A DNA stretch of 64,000 nt from an uncultured Thermoguttaceae bacterium (GTDB taxonomy: Bacteria > Planctomycetota > Planctomycetia > Pirellulales > Thermoguttaceae), in the NCBI GenBank assembly GCA_938084835.1, contig CALKER010000006.1, positions 992,001-1,056,000 on the forward strand, given 5' to 3'. The notes beneath the pieces were generated by a model. It was not told the DNA's origin. It ran no database searches and was given only the letters and a program-made list of their open reading frames with translations. Both the position numbers and the translations under genes were made by a program. Within the stretch, counting starts at the first letter, position 1. Each line of letters starts with the position of its first letter. This document shows positions 37,641 through 46,597 of the stretch, one piece after another.

Positions 37641-38989
37641 AGCTCTTAATTGTCCCCTCTCGCAGTTAGATCCGTTGGCGCCTTCGCAATAAGAACGTTG
37701 ACCTATTTTGGAATTTCACCAGCACGAAAGATCAATTAGCCCGTAGTGGGACTGAAAGGCAGCGGGCAAAGATCTTGCTTGCGATAGCCTCCGCGTCAAA
37801 AAATTTGATACCCACTCAAGTATTCTGTCCAAACAACAATCCACTTACGATGGTGCCAGCAGGCAGAAAGCAATTACCCGGGGAGTCCCAGGGCCATACC
37901 CACCGTGTTAGCACCGGCCGAACTTGGCGCCCTATTTTATCCTTACTTTTTGCATTACTTTTTGCACATTGTACGCCGACTTTTTGCCTAGGCCTGATTT
38001 TTTCTCCCTTCAATTTAACCTGCCAGGACTTCTAATGCCCTTCTTTTTTCGTGGACAAGCGGCCCTCAACTTTCAGTTATTTCTCCTTTCCGTTTTGCGC
38101 CCCCTCATTTTCTTTGCAATTGCCGGCAAAGGTAAGGAATTCCCCAACCCAAGCACCCAAGAGGCAAAACCAAATCCGCAAATCCAACGACTTCACTAAA
38201 TGTTAGATGTGGTCATCAATCTCAACTCGGAGTTGGCCGACTGACGTCTAGACGAAGCATTGGTATGACCCAACCACCTAAAGGGGCTAAAGTTAGGTTC
38301 AACCCTCAGTTTGCGAACTTACGGTCGAAAATTAGGCGCCGAAGTGGCGCGATTGACTCGGCCTTGCTGTAGTAACATCAGGCGATTGATTGGTTTACGT
38401 TGCTCCGCGGAAACATGGTTGAATGCCTTATCTCCGCAGTGAAGGTTTGGCCTCTTATTTCCGGCGGTTGATCGCCCGGGAAGCAAGCGAAGGTATACAA
38501 TCATCACCTTCCTAGTAAACGTGGATGCGGACCATTTCTCTGGTTCCTCGTCATTTTAAAGAGGGCGTCCTCGCGATTTACTCCACCCTGGTCAACTCGC
38601 ACCGAGTCGATAGGATTTAGAAACAAATCGAGCTCTTGACGAGCTGATTAACAGCGTTGGGACCCATGGGTGAGCGAAATTTCCAGAATGTTGGTGCCTT
38701 GGGAAAACTGGGCCAACCAGGTAAGGTATCGAAACGGCTCCTCAGCCAACATGCCCGCGGGAATAGCGCCGGGCGACTGTCTAGCACAGAGCCAAGTCCT
38801 TGGAGGGGTCGCCGGTCGCTCCGACAGGTGACCCCAAAAACAACGGGCCTGTGTTTAGAGGCCCAGATAACTTGGAAACTTTTGTGGAGCTCAGTCCCCA
38901 GTCAACAAGGGTGCCATATTGGCCGTTTGCAGGCATCAATCGTTGATCCGGATCCGTTTATCAAAAGTTTACATTGCTGATGTGGACCG
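37641..38989. other. Gene-poor 1.35 kb region
   Basis: This lies between the leftward lipoprotein gene and the rightward P-type ATPase gene. T-rich sequence around 37930-38110 includes a short repeat. A 107-codon frame at 38657-38980 has no recognisable features and is not called. No conserved RNA was recognised. A promoter for the P-type ATPase, and possibly a metal-responsive operator, should be in the right-hand part; I could not locate either. Confidence 0.45.
37943..37988. repeat. Tandem 12-base repeat with a third partial copy
   Basis: TTACTTTTTGCA occurs twice back to back (37943-37954, 37955-37966). ACTTTTTGCC follows at 37979-37988. It is non-coding and T-rich; function unknown. Confidence 0.8.
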
Positions 38990-41329
38990 ATGACCTCAAG
39001 CAAGCCCCCTAATGACCACCGGGACGATCCGCAGCTTACCAGCGAGGTGCCGGTGAAGACTACATCTTTGCCCAAAGATGACGCCTCCGACAGGCCGCGT
39101 TGGATCCGTCTTCAAATTGGTGGCATGAGTTGCGCCGGTTGTGCCACCCGGGTAGAGGGGATACTCCGGGAGCTGCCGGGGGTACGCCGGGCAGAGGTGG
39201 ACTTGATGAGTCGGCAGGCACTAGTTGAACTTGCGGACCCAGTTCGTGTGGCTCCTGAAACGCTGTGTCAGGCGGTGAAATCAGCCGGCTACAGCGCACG
39301 GGTAGCAAAGGGTGAGGGTACCGCCCATGTGCTGGATGAGTTCTTAAGCTCGGTTGCGGAAGAGAAACGCACCTATTTGCTTCGCTCCGGCATTGCCGCT
39401 ATTGCCTTGGTGCCGGTACTGTTCGCCAGCTTTGGCCTCTTCCCGCCAGCGATCGATCCCGGCTGGATCCACCTTGTGGTAGGGCTTCCCGCCATTGGAT
39501 TGGCTGGGTGGCCCTATTTTGTAAACGCATGGCGACGGCTGCAGAGTTTGTCTGCGGACATGGACACCCTGATCACCTTGGGGACCGGTGCCGCTACTGT
39601 GGGGGGACTGCTTGAATTAGTCAGACCGCAGTGGGTGGGTAACTCCCAAATGTTGGTGGAGTTTCTTGGGCATCACCACTCATACTTCGCGGAAGCTTTA
39701 ATCATTCTTGCCGTTGTAAGCTTTGGCAAATTTTTGGAAGCCGCCGCAAGGAGCCGAGCAGGAAACGCCATCCTCACCCTGTTGACTTTGGCACCCAAGA
39801 CGGTGAAGGTTATTCGGGATGGTGACCTGGTGGAAGAGCCGGCAGAAAAGGTGGCCATGGGGGAACACATCCTGGTCCGCCCTGGTGAACGAGTGGCCCT
39901 CGACGGGAAGGTCCTCGGCGGTGCTAGTAGTGTCGACCAAAGCTGGCTCACTGGTGAGCCCATGCCCGTTGATGTGGAACCAGGCAGCCCGGTCTTTGCT
40001 GGTTCGGTGAATGTAGGAAGCGGCGCTCTCCAAATCGAAGTGCTGCGCGATGCAAGCTCCACCCTTTTGGCCCAAGTAATCGAGCTTGCTCAGGAAGCTC
40101 AGCGGCAAAAACCGCAACTGGCTCGTACTGCGGACGCCCTCATGCAATATCTCATTCCCGTCGTGGGGTTAGTGGGGGTAATTAGCTTTTTGGTCTGGTG
40201 GATTTTTTCCGGGTTGGGTACAGCTTTGGCCACAGCTATCGCCGTGTTAGTGGTCGCGTGTCCCTGTGCCATCGGCATCGCGGCTCCCATGGCGGTGATG
40301 GTGGGCATAGGCCGCGGTACCCGGGCAGGCATTGTGTTCAAAAATGGTGAAGTCATCGAACGAGCGGCTAAGGTGACCGCTGTGGTGCTTGACAAAACCG
40401 GGACCGTGACTTTGGGCAAACCCCAAGTGGTTGCTGTGGTACCGGCACCAGGGATTCAGGAAGAGGAGTTACTGCGTATCGCGGCTGCCGCCGAACGGTT
40501 CAGTACGCATCCTTTTGCCTCGGCTATCGTGGCTGCGGCGGCAAGCCGCGGTATCGAAGTTCCCCTTGTCGACGACTTCCAGATCGTCGAGGGGAAAGGC
40601 GTTCGTGCGTTGTGGAACAACTGCCCGATATTAGTGGGAAATGAGCGCCTCTTTGTGGGCACCTACATCGACCTCGATCCCCAAAGGGAACTGGTCCGGC
40701 AAATGCGTCAGCAGGGCCAGACTCCCCTATGGGTCGCCTACGATGGAAGGCGGTTGGGCGTGATCTCTCTTGCTGATCCTATTGCTCCCACAAGCCGGGA
40801 GGCGATCGCCGCGATGAAGAACCTCGGCTTGAAGGTCTACCTTTTGTCAGGCGATCAACTCTTGGCCGTCGAAGCCGTTGCCCGTGAGGTCGGCGTCGAC
40901 GAAGTAAAGGCAGAAGCGCTTCCCACCCACAAGGTGGAGTTCGTTCGCCAGCTTCAACAACAAGGTCATGTGGTGGCCATGGTCGGGGATGGTATCAACG
41001 ACGCACCGGCGCTGTCTGCCGCCGATGTGGGGATTGCGATCGGCTCTGGGGCCGATGTGGCTGTGGACTCCGCGGATATCATCTTGCTGCGCCCTGAACT
41101 TGCCCTGGCTGCGCAAGCCCTCCACTTGGCAAGGCTGACTCTACGAACCATTCGCGAAAACCTTTTTTGGGCTATTGTCTACAATGCGTGCCTCATTCCT
41201 ATGGCTGCAGGTCTTATGCGCCCTGTGTGGGGGATATGGGTACCCCCGGCCTTAGCCGCCGGTGCCATGGCCGCAAGTGACGTCTGCGTGGTGGGGAATA
41301 GCCTCAGGCTGCGATGGCGAAAAGCGTAA
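38990..41329 (+). CDS. copA: Heavy-metal (Cu-type) P1B ATPase
   Basis: 779 residues. One N-terminal HMA domain carries GGMSCAGCATRVE (Cys48, Cys51). The transmembrane CPC motif is at 424-426 (VVACPCAIGIAAP), the phosphorylation site DKTGT starts at Asp468, an HP motif lies in STHPFASAI, and GDGINDAPALSAADVGIA is the hinge. The tail membrane segments carry IVYNACLIPMAAG with the Tyr-Asn pair of Cu+ pumps. The last has AMAASDV where Cu+ pumps usually read MxxSS, so one expected Ser is Asp764. Export of Cu+ or a related soft metal is the best call. No chaperone or regulator gene is adjacent. Confidence 0.93.
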   Translation: MTSSKPPNDHRDDPQLTSEVPVKTTSLPKDDASDRPRWIRLQIGGMSCAGCATRVEGILRELPGVRRAEVDLMSRQALVELADPVRVAPETLCQAVKSAGYSARVAKGEGTAHVLDEFLSSVAEEKRTYLLRSGIAAIALVPVLFASFGLFPPAIDPGWIHLVVGLPAIGLAGWPYFVNAWRRLQSLSADMDTLITLGTGAATVGGLLELVRPQWVGNSQMLVEFLGHHHSYFAEALIILAVVSFGKFLEAAARSRAGNAILTLLTLAPKTVKVIRDGDLVEEPAEKVAMGEHILVRPGERVALDGKVLGGASSVDQSWLTGEPMPVDVEPGSPVFAGSVNVGSGALQIEVLRDASSTLLAQVIELAQEAQRQKPQLARTADALMQYLIPVVGLVGVISFLVWWIFSGLGTALATAIAVLVVACPCAIGIAAPMAVMVGIGRGTRAGIVFKNGEVIERAAKVTAVVLDKTGTVTLGKPQVVAVVPAPGIQEEELLRIAAAAERFSTHPFASAIVAAAASRGIEVPLVDDFQIVEGKGVRALWNNCPILVGNERLFVGTYIDLDPQRELVRQMRQQGQTPLWVAYDGRRLGVISLADPIAPTSREAIAAMKNLGLKVYLLSGDQLLAVEAVAREVGVDEVKAEALPTHKVEFVRQLQQQGHVVAMVGDGINDAPALSAADVGIAIGSGADVAVDSADIILLRPELALAAQALHLARLTLRTIRENLFWAIVYNACLIPMAAGLMRPVWGIWVPPALAAGAMAASDVCVVGNSLRLRWRKA

Positions 41330-41414
41330 ATTCCGTGGGGATTTCGCTACTTTTGCCTTGTCCCTGCCTTGATGCCCGGGCGGAGCCATCGGCTGATTCT
41401 AGAAGCAATCCGCT

Positions 41415-42260
41415 TTACTTTACCAACGGCTGTAAGAATTCAATACTCCGGCGAATGTTTTCCTCGGTGCCGTAACATTCGATTGAGATTACCCCAGACC
41501 AATCCGTTTCTCGCAGAAAATCAAGGCATCGGCGAATATTCTCTGCGTTGACACCACCACCCACCGGAACTTCGCTGCACGCGATGCCCGTTTCCTCGCC
41601 TCGAGCTCGGGCCGCAAGCTGTGGACTCACGTCTTTGATGTGGGCATGCGATAAATACGGCCGAAAACGCTTGAGGTATTCCTCAGGATCAAGTCCGGCG
41701 ATAAAGGTATTCCCCGTGTCCATATTGAATCGAAGATACTCTGAATCAAAATACCGAAACAACCTTTCCATAAAATCGCCATCGGTAGTGTAAGGTCCGT
41801 GGGGTTCTACGTTAATGACAATGCGATAATCTTCTGCCCACTCAAGGCATTGGCGGTAGTTAAGACAGGTGATCTGGAAGATCTCCTCCCGAGTATAGCC
41901 TTCGATCTCCAGACCACCATCGACCGTATCTACCATTGGGCACCCAAGCTCCGCAGCAAAGCGAATTGCCTGCTGCACATACTGCACCCCGAAGACGCTT
42001 CCCTCCGGTCCCATCATTGGAAACGACGCATCAATCTGCGACACTTCAAGCCCCAGCTGATCAAGGTACCGGCGCAGTCGCCGCGGATTGCTCTGCAGCG
42101 ATATGCTGGGCTCATATCCCATGGCTTGAATGAAGTACTGCCCATGGATCACCGCGAATTCGATGTGCCGTAAACCAAGTCGCGAAGCTGTCTCGGCAGC
42201 CTGTTGGAAGCTGCCACTTAGGGTACGCCAATTATCGGTATGAAGTCCCAGTTCGATCAT
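41415..42260 (-). CDS. Sugar phosphate isomerase/epimerase-like TIM-barrel protein
   Basis: 281 residues from ATG 42260, which has GGGAGG 7 bases upstream; the first in-frame ATG (42278) lies before this site. The sequence MIELGLHTDNWRTL begins the xylose-isomerase-like TIM barrel (AP-endonuclease 2 fold). Candidate metal ligands are Glu in HIEFAVIHGQ, Glu in INVEPHGPYT, Asp/His in FNMDTGN and SHAHIKDV, and Glu in GVISIECYGTEE. Enzymes of this type isomerise or epimerise sugars or inositols, or cleave abasic sites in DNA; the sugar class is more likely. It has no pathway partner beside it. Confidence 0.85.
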   Translation of the reverse strand: MIELGLHTDNWRTLSGSFQQAAETASRLGLRHIEFAVIHGQYFIQAMGYEPSISLQSNPRRLRRYLDQLGLEVSQIDASFPMMGPEGSVFGVQYVQQAIRFAAELGCPMVDTVDGGLEIEGYTREEIFQITCLNYRQCLEWAEDYRIVINVEPHGPYTTDGDFMERLFRYFDSEYLRFNMDTGNTFIAGLDPEEYLKRFRPYLSHAHIKDVSPQLAARARGEETGIACSEVPVGGGVNAENIRRCLDFLRETDWSGVISIECYGTEENIRRSIEFLQPLVK

Positions 42261-42383
42261 GGGTCGCCCTCCCAACACTTAAGGTTTAGTTATCGGTTAA
42301 CCCCAAAGCGCCAGCATCCCAAAATGTTCACAATGCGGGAGCTGATAAACGGATAAACCACGTCTTGGCAGAAATCTGTTTGG

Positions 42384-43751
42384 TTAGAACCTCCTGCCTG
42401 TCGCCTCCTCGATGCCTGATTTGACGGCATCAACGATCCTATCAATTTGATCGAAGGTGATGGCCAGGGGCGGCATAATTACGATGACATTACCAAGCGG
42501 ACGAAGCCAAACCCCATGTTTACGAGCTACCTCGCACACGCGAATGCCCCGTTTTTCTTCCCAGGGAAATGGGCATTTTGTCGACTTATCTCGCACGAGC
42601 TCGACTGCTGCAATCAGCCCCAGCTGCCGGACATCACCCACATGAGGATGGTCTCTCAAGGCTTCCAGGCGGTGAGCGAGGTGGTGAGCTTTCGCAGGAA
42701 TTTGAGCCAGCGTCTGTTCCTCTTCAAAAATGTCGAGTGTGGCCAGTGCCGCTGCCGCCCCAAGCGGGTTGCCCGTGTACGTGTGACCATGAAAAAAGGT
42801 TTTGGACTCCTCGTAACGCCCCAGAAAGGCTTCCCAAACGCGATCGGAGGTCAACGTAGCCGCCAAGGGAAGATAACCACCGGTTAAACCTTTGGCCAAA
42901 CATAGAAAATCGGGGCTTACGTCTTCATGCTCGCAGGCGAACATGCGACCGGTCCGGCCCATTCCCACAGCTACTTCGTCAGCTATCAAAAACACGTCAT
43001 ACTTCTGGGTTAGTTCCCGAACACCGCGGAGATATCCTCGGGGATGAAAAATCATTCCCGCAGCTGCTTGGATGAGCGGCTCGAGAACTACCGCGACGAT
43101 CTCGTGGTGGCGGTCGCGGAGGACCTGTTCAAGAAGCCCCAGGTGATACTCCGCAAGCTTCTCAGTGGGTACACCCGCCGGCGTGCGATAAGTATCCGGG
43201 GCTGGCAAACGCACACATGGAAAAAGCAGGGGACGAAACATAGCATGAAATCGCTCCACTCCGCCCACGCTTACTGCTCCCAGAGTGTCGCCATGGTAGG
43301 CTCCCTCTAAGGCAACGTAAAGGTTCTTCTCCGACCGTGGTCGCCGACACTGCCGCCAATACTGAAATGCCATCTTGAGGGCTACTTCCACAGCCGTGGC
43401 ACCATTATCGGAAAAAAACACCCGGGTCAGTCCCGGAGGTGCGATATCCACTAATCGCTTGGCAAGCAGGATGCTTGTGGGATTGGAACACCCTAGGGCT
43501 GTTACGTGCGCCACGCGGTCCAATTGATCACGAATTGCTTTATCAATCTTTGGATGGCGATGGCCGTGGATATTGCACCATAGGCTGCTCACCCCATCAA
43601 TGTAGCGATTGCCGTCAATATCAACGAGCTCACAACGTTCGCCCCGCTCGAAGATGAGTGGCTCATACTCCGCCATTTGCGTAAAGGGATGCCAGAAAAT
43701 GGATTTATCCCAAGCGAACAATTGCTCGCGGGAGATCGTCTCTGGTGCCAT
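42384..43751 (-). CDS. bioA: Adenosylmethionine-8-amino-7-oxononanoate aminotransferase
   Basis: 455 residues, class-III aminotransferase. It converts KAPA to DAPA in biotin synthesis, using S-adenosylmethionine as the amino donor. Marks of BioA: FWHPFTQMAEY near residue 20, GVSSLWCNIHGHRHPKID, FFSDNGATAVEVALKMA, the Tyr in ALEGAYHGDTLGA and the PLP lysine in LCLAKGLTGGYLPLA. Start ATG 43751. No other biotin gene is in the window. Other class-III transaminases share the fold, but the N-terminal WHPFTQ pattern fits BioA well. Confidence 0.94.
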   Translation of the reverse strand: MAPETISREQLFAWDKSIFWHPFTQMAEYEPLIFERGERCELVDIDGNRYIDGVSSLWCNIHGHRHPKIDKAIRDQLDRVAHVTALGCSNPTSILLAKRLVDIAPPGLTRVFFSDNGATAVEVALKMAFQYWRQCRRPRSEKNLYVALEGAYHGDTLGAVSVGGVERFHAMFRPLLFPCVRLPAPDTYRTPAGVPTEKLAEYHLGLLEQVLRDRHHEIVAVVLEPLIQAAAGMIFHPRGYLRGVRELTQKYDVFLIADEVAVGMGRTGRMFACEHEDVSPDFLCLAKGLTGGYLPLAATLTSDRVWEAFLGRYEESKTFFHGHTYTGNPLGAAAALATLDIFEEEQTLAQIPAKAHHLAHRLEALRDHPHVGDVRQLGLIAAVELVRDKSTKCPFPWEEKRGIRVCEVARKHGVWLRPLGNVIVIMPPLAITFDQIDRIVDAVKSGIEEATGRRF

Positions 43752-43923
43752 ATTGACTTTCTCTACGAATTTAGCTGCGTACCTCCTGAAAGTCTGGGCC
43801 GCTTGATGCCCTTGAATTTTTCATTTTAATGGTTGATCTCCAAGCTTTTGAGGCAGCCGACCCCTTTCAACCAAAGGATTTTGAGCTACCGGTAAGTGTC
43901 TCTGGATGGCGGCCTGCGACAAC

Positions 43924-43959
43924 AAAAAAGGCGGTTTCATCGCTTGATAGAACCGCCTT
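43924..43959 (-). terminator. Intrinsic terminator 2 after the YdcF-EEP gene
   Basis: Read on the minus strand, AAGGCGGTT and AACCGCCTT (43951-43959 and 43928-43936) form a 9-base perfect stem with a 14-base loop, followed by a run of T. It lies about 70 bases after terminator 1. Confidence 0.85.
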
Positions 43960-44013
43960 CACCATGGCACCGTCGATACGTATCAAATAGAATAAAATTC
44001 TCCCGGTTTTAAC

Positions 44014-44037
44014 AAAAAAGCGCCGTTTTAGCGGCGC
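44014..44037 (-). terminator. Intrinsic terminator 1, spanning the stop codon
   Basis: On the minus strand GCGCCG (44032-44037) pairs with CGGCGC (44020-44025) around CTAAAA, then six T (44014-44019). The stop codon TAA of the YdcF-EEP gene (44028-44030) is in the loop, so the hairpin reaches back into the coding sequence. Confidence 0.9.
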
Positions 44038-45653
44038 AGAACCGCATAAACTGCAAAATGGTCCGAGGGTGTTCTTCCTGCGCGAGCCGTACGGTCGATT
44101 CCTGCCGCGAGCACTTTCCAATCTCGGGAGCAGGCAATCCAGTCAATGCGGGGGCCACTGACGTTGTCCACTCTGAATCCGGAAAACGTACCCTCGTCCT
44201 GTTTCCGCTCGGGGTGAACCACCCGGTAACAATCCACAATTGGTGCAATTTGCCCGTTCCAAATTCCGAATAGGATTTGATAAGGTTCGCTTCCCTCTGC
44301 CGCATTAAAATCACCCGTGATCACAAGAGAACACCCCTGTCCCGATTTTTCCAAATGGATACGCAGAAGCTTGGCGGATTCTTCCCGCGCGGTACGTCCA
44401 CGGTGGTCCAGATGTGTGTTCATCCACAGAATAGGCGGAGCTTCTGGCTGGAGTCGGTCCTGGAGCTTCACCCAAGTGACCATCCGGGGTAGTGCGGCAT
44501 CCCAGCCCCTGCTTCCCGGCACCTCAGGGTTTGGGCTGAGCCAAAAGTGTCCATTTTCCAGCGGCTCGAATCGCTCCCGTCGCCAAAATATCGCTACCAT
44601 CTCCCCCTGCTCTTTCCCATCGTCCCTCCCCACACCTAAGACTTCATAATCGTGCAACTTCTCAGCCAGAAAGTCGCGCTGGAAGGCCAACGTTTCCTGA
44701 GTGCCGAGAAGATCGGGGTCGAATTGGCGGATAGTGTGTACGAGAAAGTCTTTGCGGAAATCCCAATGGTTTTCCCCATCAGGTGCTGTGCCATAACGGA
44801 TGTTGTAGCTCATTACGCGAAGCTCCTCGGCTTTGCCCACGGTCATTTGCCCCGCTAAAACCACCGGGAGCCAAATAGCAACCACCACTCGGCGTCGACA
44901 TGTTGGCAGAATCATGTCCGTACATTCCTCAAAATTTTTTCTAAAGTAAGTAGAACGCCTGCGAAGCCATACAAGTATTAGCACACTTGCTATTCCACCG
45001 ATCCAAAAAGCACCCAAACCGTAACGGATCCAATAGTAAAGCAGCTTCAAATATTCGCCCGCAATTGTAGTGGCTACAAATCGGTTCTGCCACCAGGAAA
45101 GCCCATCGTACCCCTCAAGCGGCGCTGCGACGAATGAAACCCGGTCGGCCTGCCGACCAAGTTGTTGCCTCAGTATCCACCGGCATCGGCGGGTATGGAA
45201 GCTATTGGTCACAAGGAGTACTGTTGCCTTAGGGTGTTGCTGCAAGAATCGAGCAAGAATCGCAAGATCATCCCACGAGTTACTGCTGGTGCCACCGAGC
45301 AAAATAATATCTTCCTGAGGCACCCCACGCTGCCGGAGTATTGCCACAATCACCTGTCCCGTGGAAGGCAAGAGTCCTTTAAGCTGTGCTGAGACCAACT
45401 CGTTCTCGGGCACAAGAATCTTCGGTACCAGCCCCTGGCGATAAAGCAGTGCCGCCACGAATGGGCGGCTATTCTCTTCCCCTGGAAGAACATATGCGTA
45501 ATCGGCCCGGGAAGGTGAAGAGCTTACGTCGAGCCACTGTCCTGCATGCAGGCCCAGCAAGCAGATTACTACCGCCACAAATACGAACGCCAAAACCCGC
45601 CACTTCCAAATCCTTCGTCGGCTATTGCGGTTGTCGGCTGAGAGGGCTCTCAC
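44028..45653 (-). CDS. YdcF/SanA-like (DUF218) domain joined to an endonuclease/exonuclease/phosphatase domain
   Basis: 541 residues in one frame from GTG 45653 (AGGA nearby). Residues 21-38 are a membrane helix; about 50-205 form a DUF218 domain (SFHTRRCRWILRQQLGR). A second helix spans 213-230, then RRRSTYFRKN, then a third hydrophobic stretch 254-271. Residues about 277-541 are a complete EEP domain: RVMSYNIRYG, LLGTQET, NTHLDHRG, ITGDFNAAEGS, RIDWIACS and SDHFAVYAVL, with all catalytic positions in place. An internal ATG at 44915 has GAGGAA 9 bases upstream and would start a 295-residue EEP protein with its own signal peptide. Both readings are possible. It ends the five-gene leftward unit; two terminators follow. 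Confidence 0.85.
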   Translation of the reverse strand: MRALSADNRNSRRRIWKWRVLAFVFVAVVICLLGLHAGQWLDVSSSPSRADYAYVLPGEENSRPFVAALLYRQGLVPKILVPENELVSAQLKGLLPSTGQVIVAILRQRGVPQEDIILLGGTSSNSWDDLAILARFLQQHPKATVLLVTNSFHTRRCRWILRQQLGRQADRVSFVAAPLEGYDGLSWWQNRFVATTIAGEYLKLLYYWIRYGLGAFWIGGIASVLILVWLRRRSTYFRKNFEECTDMILPTCRRRVVVAIWLPVVLAGQMTVGKAEELRVMSYNIRYGTAPDGENHWDFRKDFLVHTIRQFDPDLLGTQETLAFQRDFLAEKLHDYEVLGVGRDDGKEQGEMVAIFWRRERFEPLENGHFWLSPNPEVPGSRGWDAALPRMVTWVKLQDRLQPEAPPILWMNTHLDHRGRTAREESAKLLRIHLEKSGQGCSLVITGDFNAAEGSEPYQILFGIWNGQIAPIVDCYRVVHPERKQDEGTFSGFRVDNVSGPRIDWIACSRDWKVLAAGIDRTARAGRTPSDHFAVYAVLRR

Positions 45654-45661
45654 GTCGTTCC

Positions 45662-46558
45662 TCAGGGATCTATACTCGAGCTGGATCGGATCTTCTCCAC
45701 ACCAAAATTCATCATCCCGTCATTAACTTTCTGCCCAAAAAGAAGCTCGATTGCCCAGCTTTCGTATTCGTCGACCGACAAAGGCCTAAACTTCTCCGGT
45801 TCCCCGAACAGCCAGAGTTGGAAAAGGCTAAGATAATTCCAAAAAAGAGCCTTCCACCCCGCGCGATTCTTCCACCAATTTTTCTCATCGTAACGGGGAT
45901 CTGGAATACCTCGAATGCGCACTGCTCCACGTGCTTGCTCATGGAACAGCCAGTCGCGCACCAGAGAGGCCGCACGGCTGCCAAAACGTCCCACGCACAC
46001 CACAAAGGAGACCTTTGGCTCATTGACCATTTTTTTCAGCAGCCGTGCTTCATCCCAAAAGTTGAAAACAGATACCGGATAAATCCATATGCTCTCGGAA
46101 CTTAAACCCCGTTTTTCTAACTCGCTCTTCGCAAGCTCTGATGCCGGCGGCACTATCCCGAGAAGCTCCACGCGAGTGGGAACCCGCGAAAAGATGACCA
46201 CCCTCTGGGCTCCCGCGGAACGGGCGATTTCCGCAACAGCATCGTAGGTCTCCGGTTGCCGGCGATGGTCTCCGGGGAGAACAATCCACAATGATTCACG
46301 TTTTTCGCCCAGGGGTTCGTCGGCCACCAGCACCCGTCCTAATCCCTCAAGAACCCAGGGCAAGCCCCGAACAAACCCGGCGATGCCCGCCAACAACAGG
46401 AAAAGCGAAATTATGGAGGAGAACCATGAAATTCTCCGAAGCTTGGGCGGGACCACAGACGCTTCACTCGACTGGTTTTCCCCCGATACCGGGACAACCC
46501 CGTCCGTAGTTCGTGCACAATATCGGAGCAGCCAGCGATTCGCCCAAAGTAAAGGCAC
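45662..46558 (-). CDS. YdcF/DUF218-like membrane protein
   Basis: 298 residues from GTG 46558 with GAGGA 8 bases upstream. A membrane helix (SWFSSIISLFLLLAGIAGFV, about 44-64) precedes a Rossmann-like domain (ESLWIVLPGDHRRQPETYDAVAEI, RVVIFSRVPTR, SFVVCVGRFGSRAASLVRDWL) that resembles DUF218 but is diverged. It is followed after 8 bases by the second YdcF-like gene, so the two are probably related copies and translated together. In the ElyC/SanA/YdcF family a role in cell-envelope or exopolysaccharide biology is common; the reaction is unknown. Confidence 0.75.
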   Translation of the reverse strand: MPLLWANRWLLRYCARTTDGVVPVSGENQSSEASVVPPKLRRISWFSSIISLFLLLAGIAGFVRGLPWVLEGLGRVLVADEPLGEKRESLWIVLPGDHRRQPETYDAVAEIARSAGAQRVVIFSRVPTRVELLGIVPPASELAKSELEKRGLSSESIWIYPVSVFNFWDEARLLKKMVNEPKVSFVVCVGRFGSRAASLVRDWLFHEQARGAVRIRGIPDPRYDEKNWWKNRAGWKALFWNYLSLFQLWLFGEPEKFRPLSVDEYESWAIELLFGQKVNDGMMNFGVEKIRSSSSIDP

Positions 46559-46597
46559 GCGAAGGATCCTCAGCTTATAGCCTTTTTCGAACTAACC

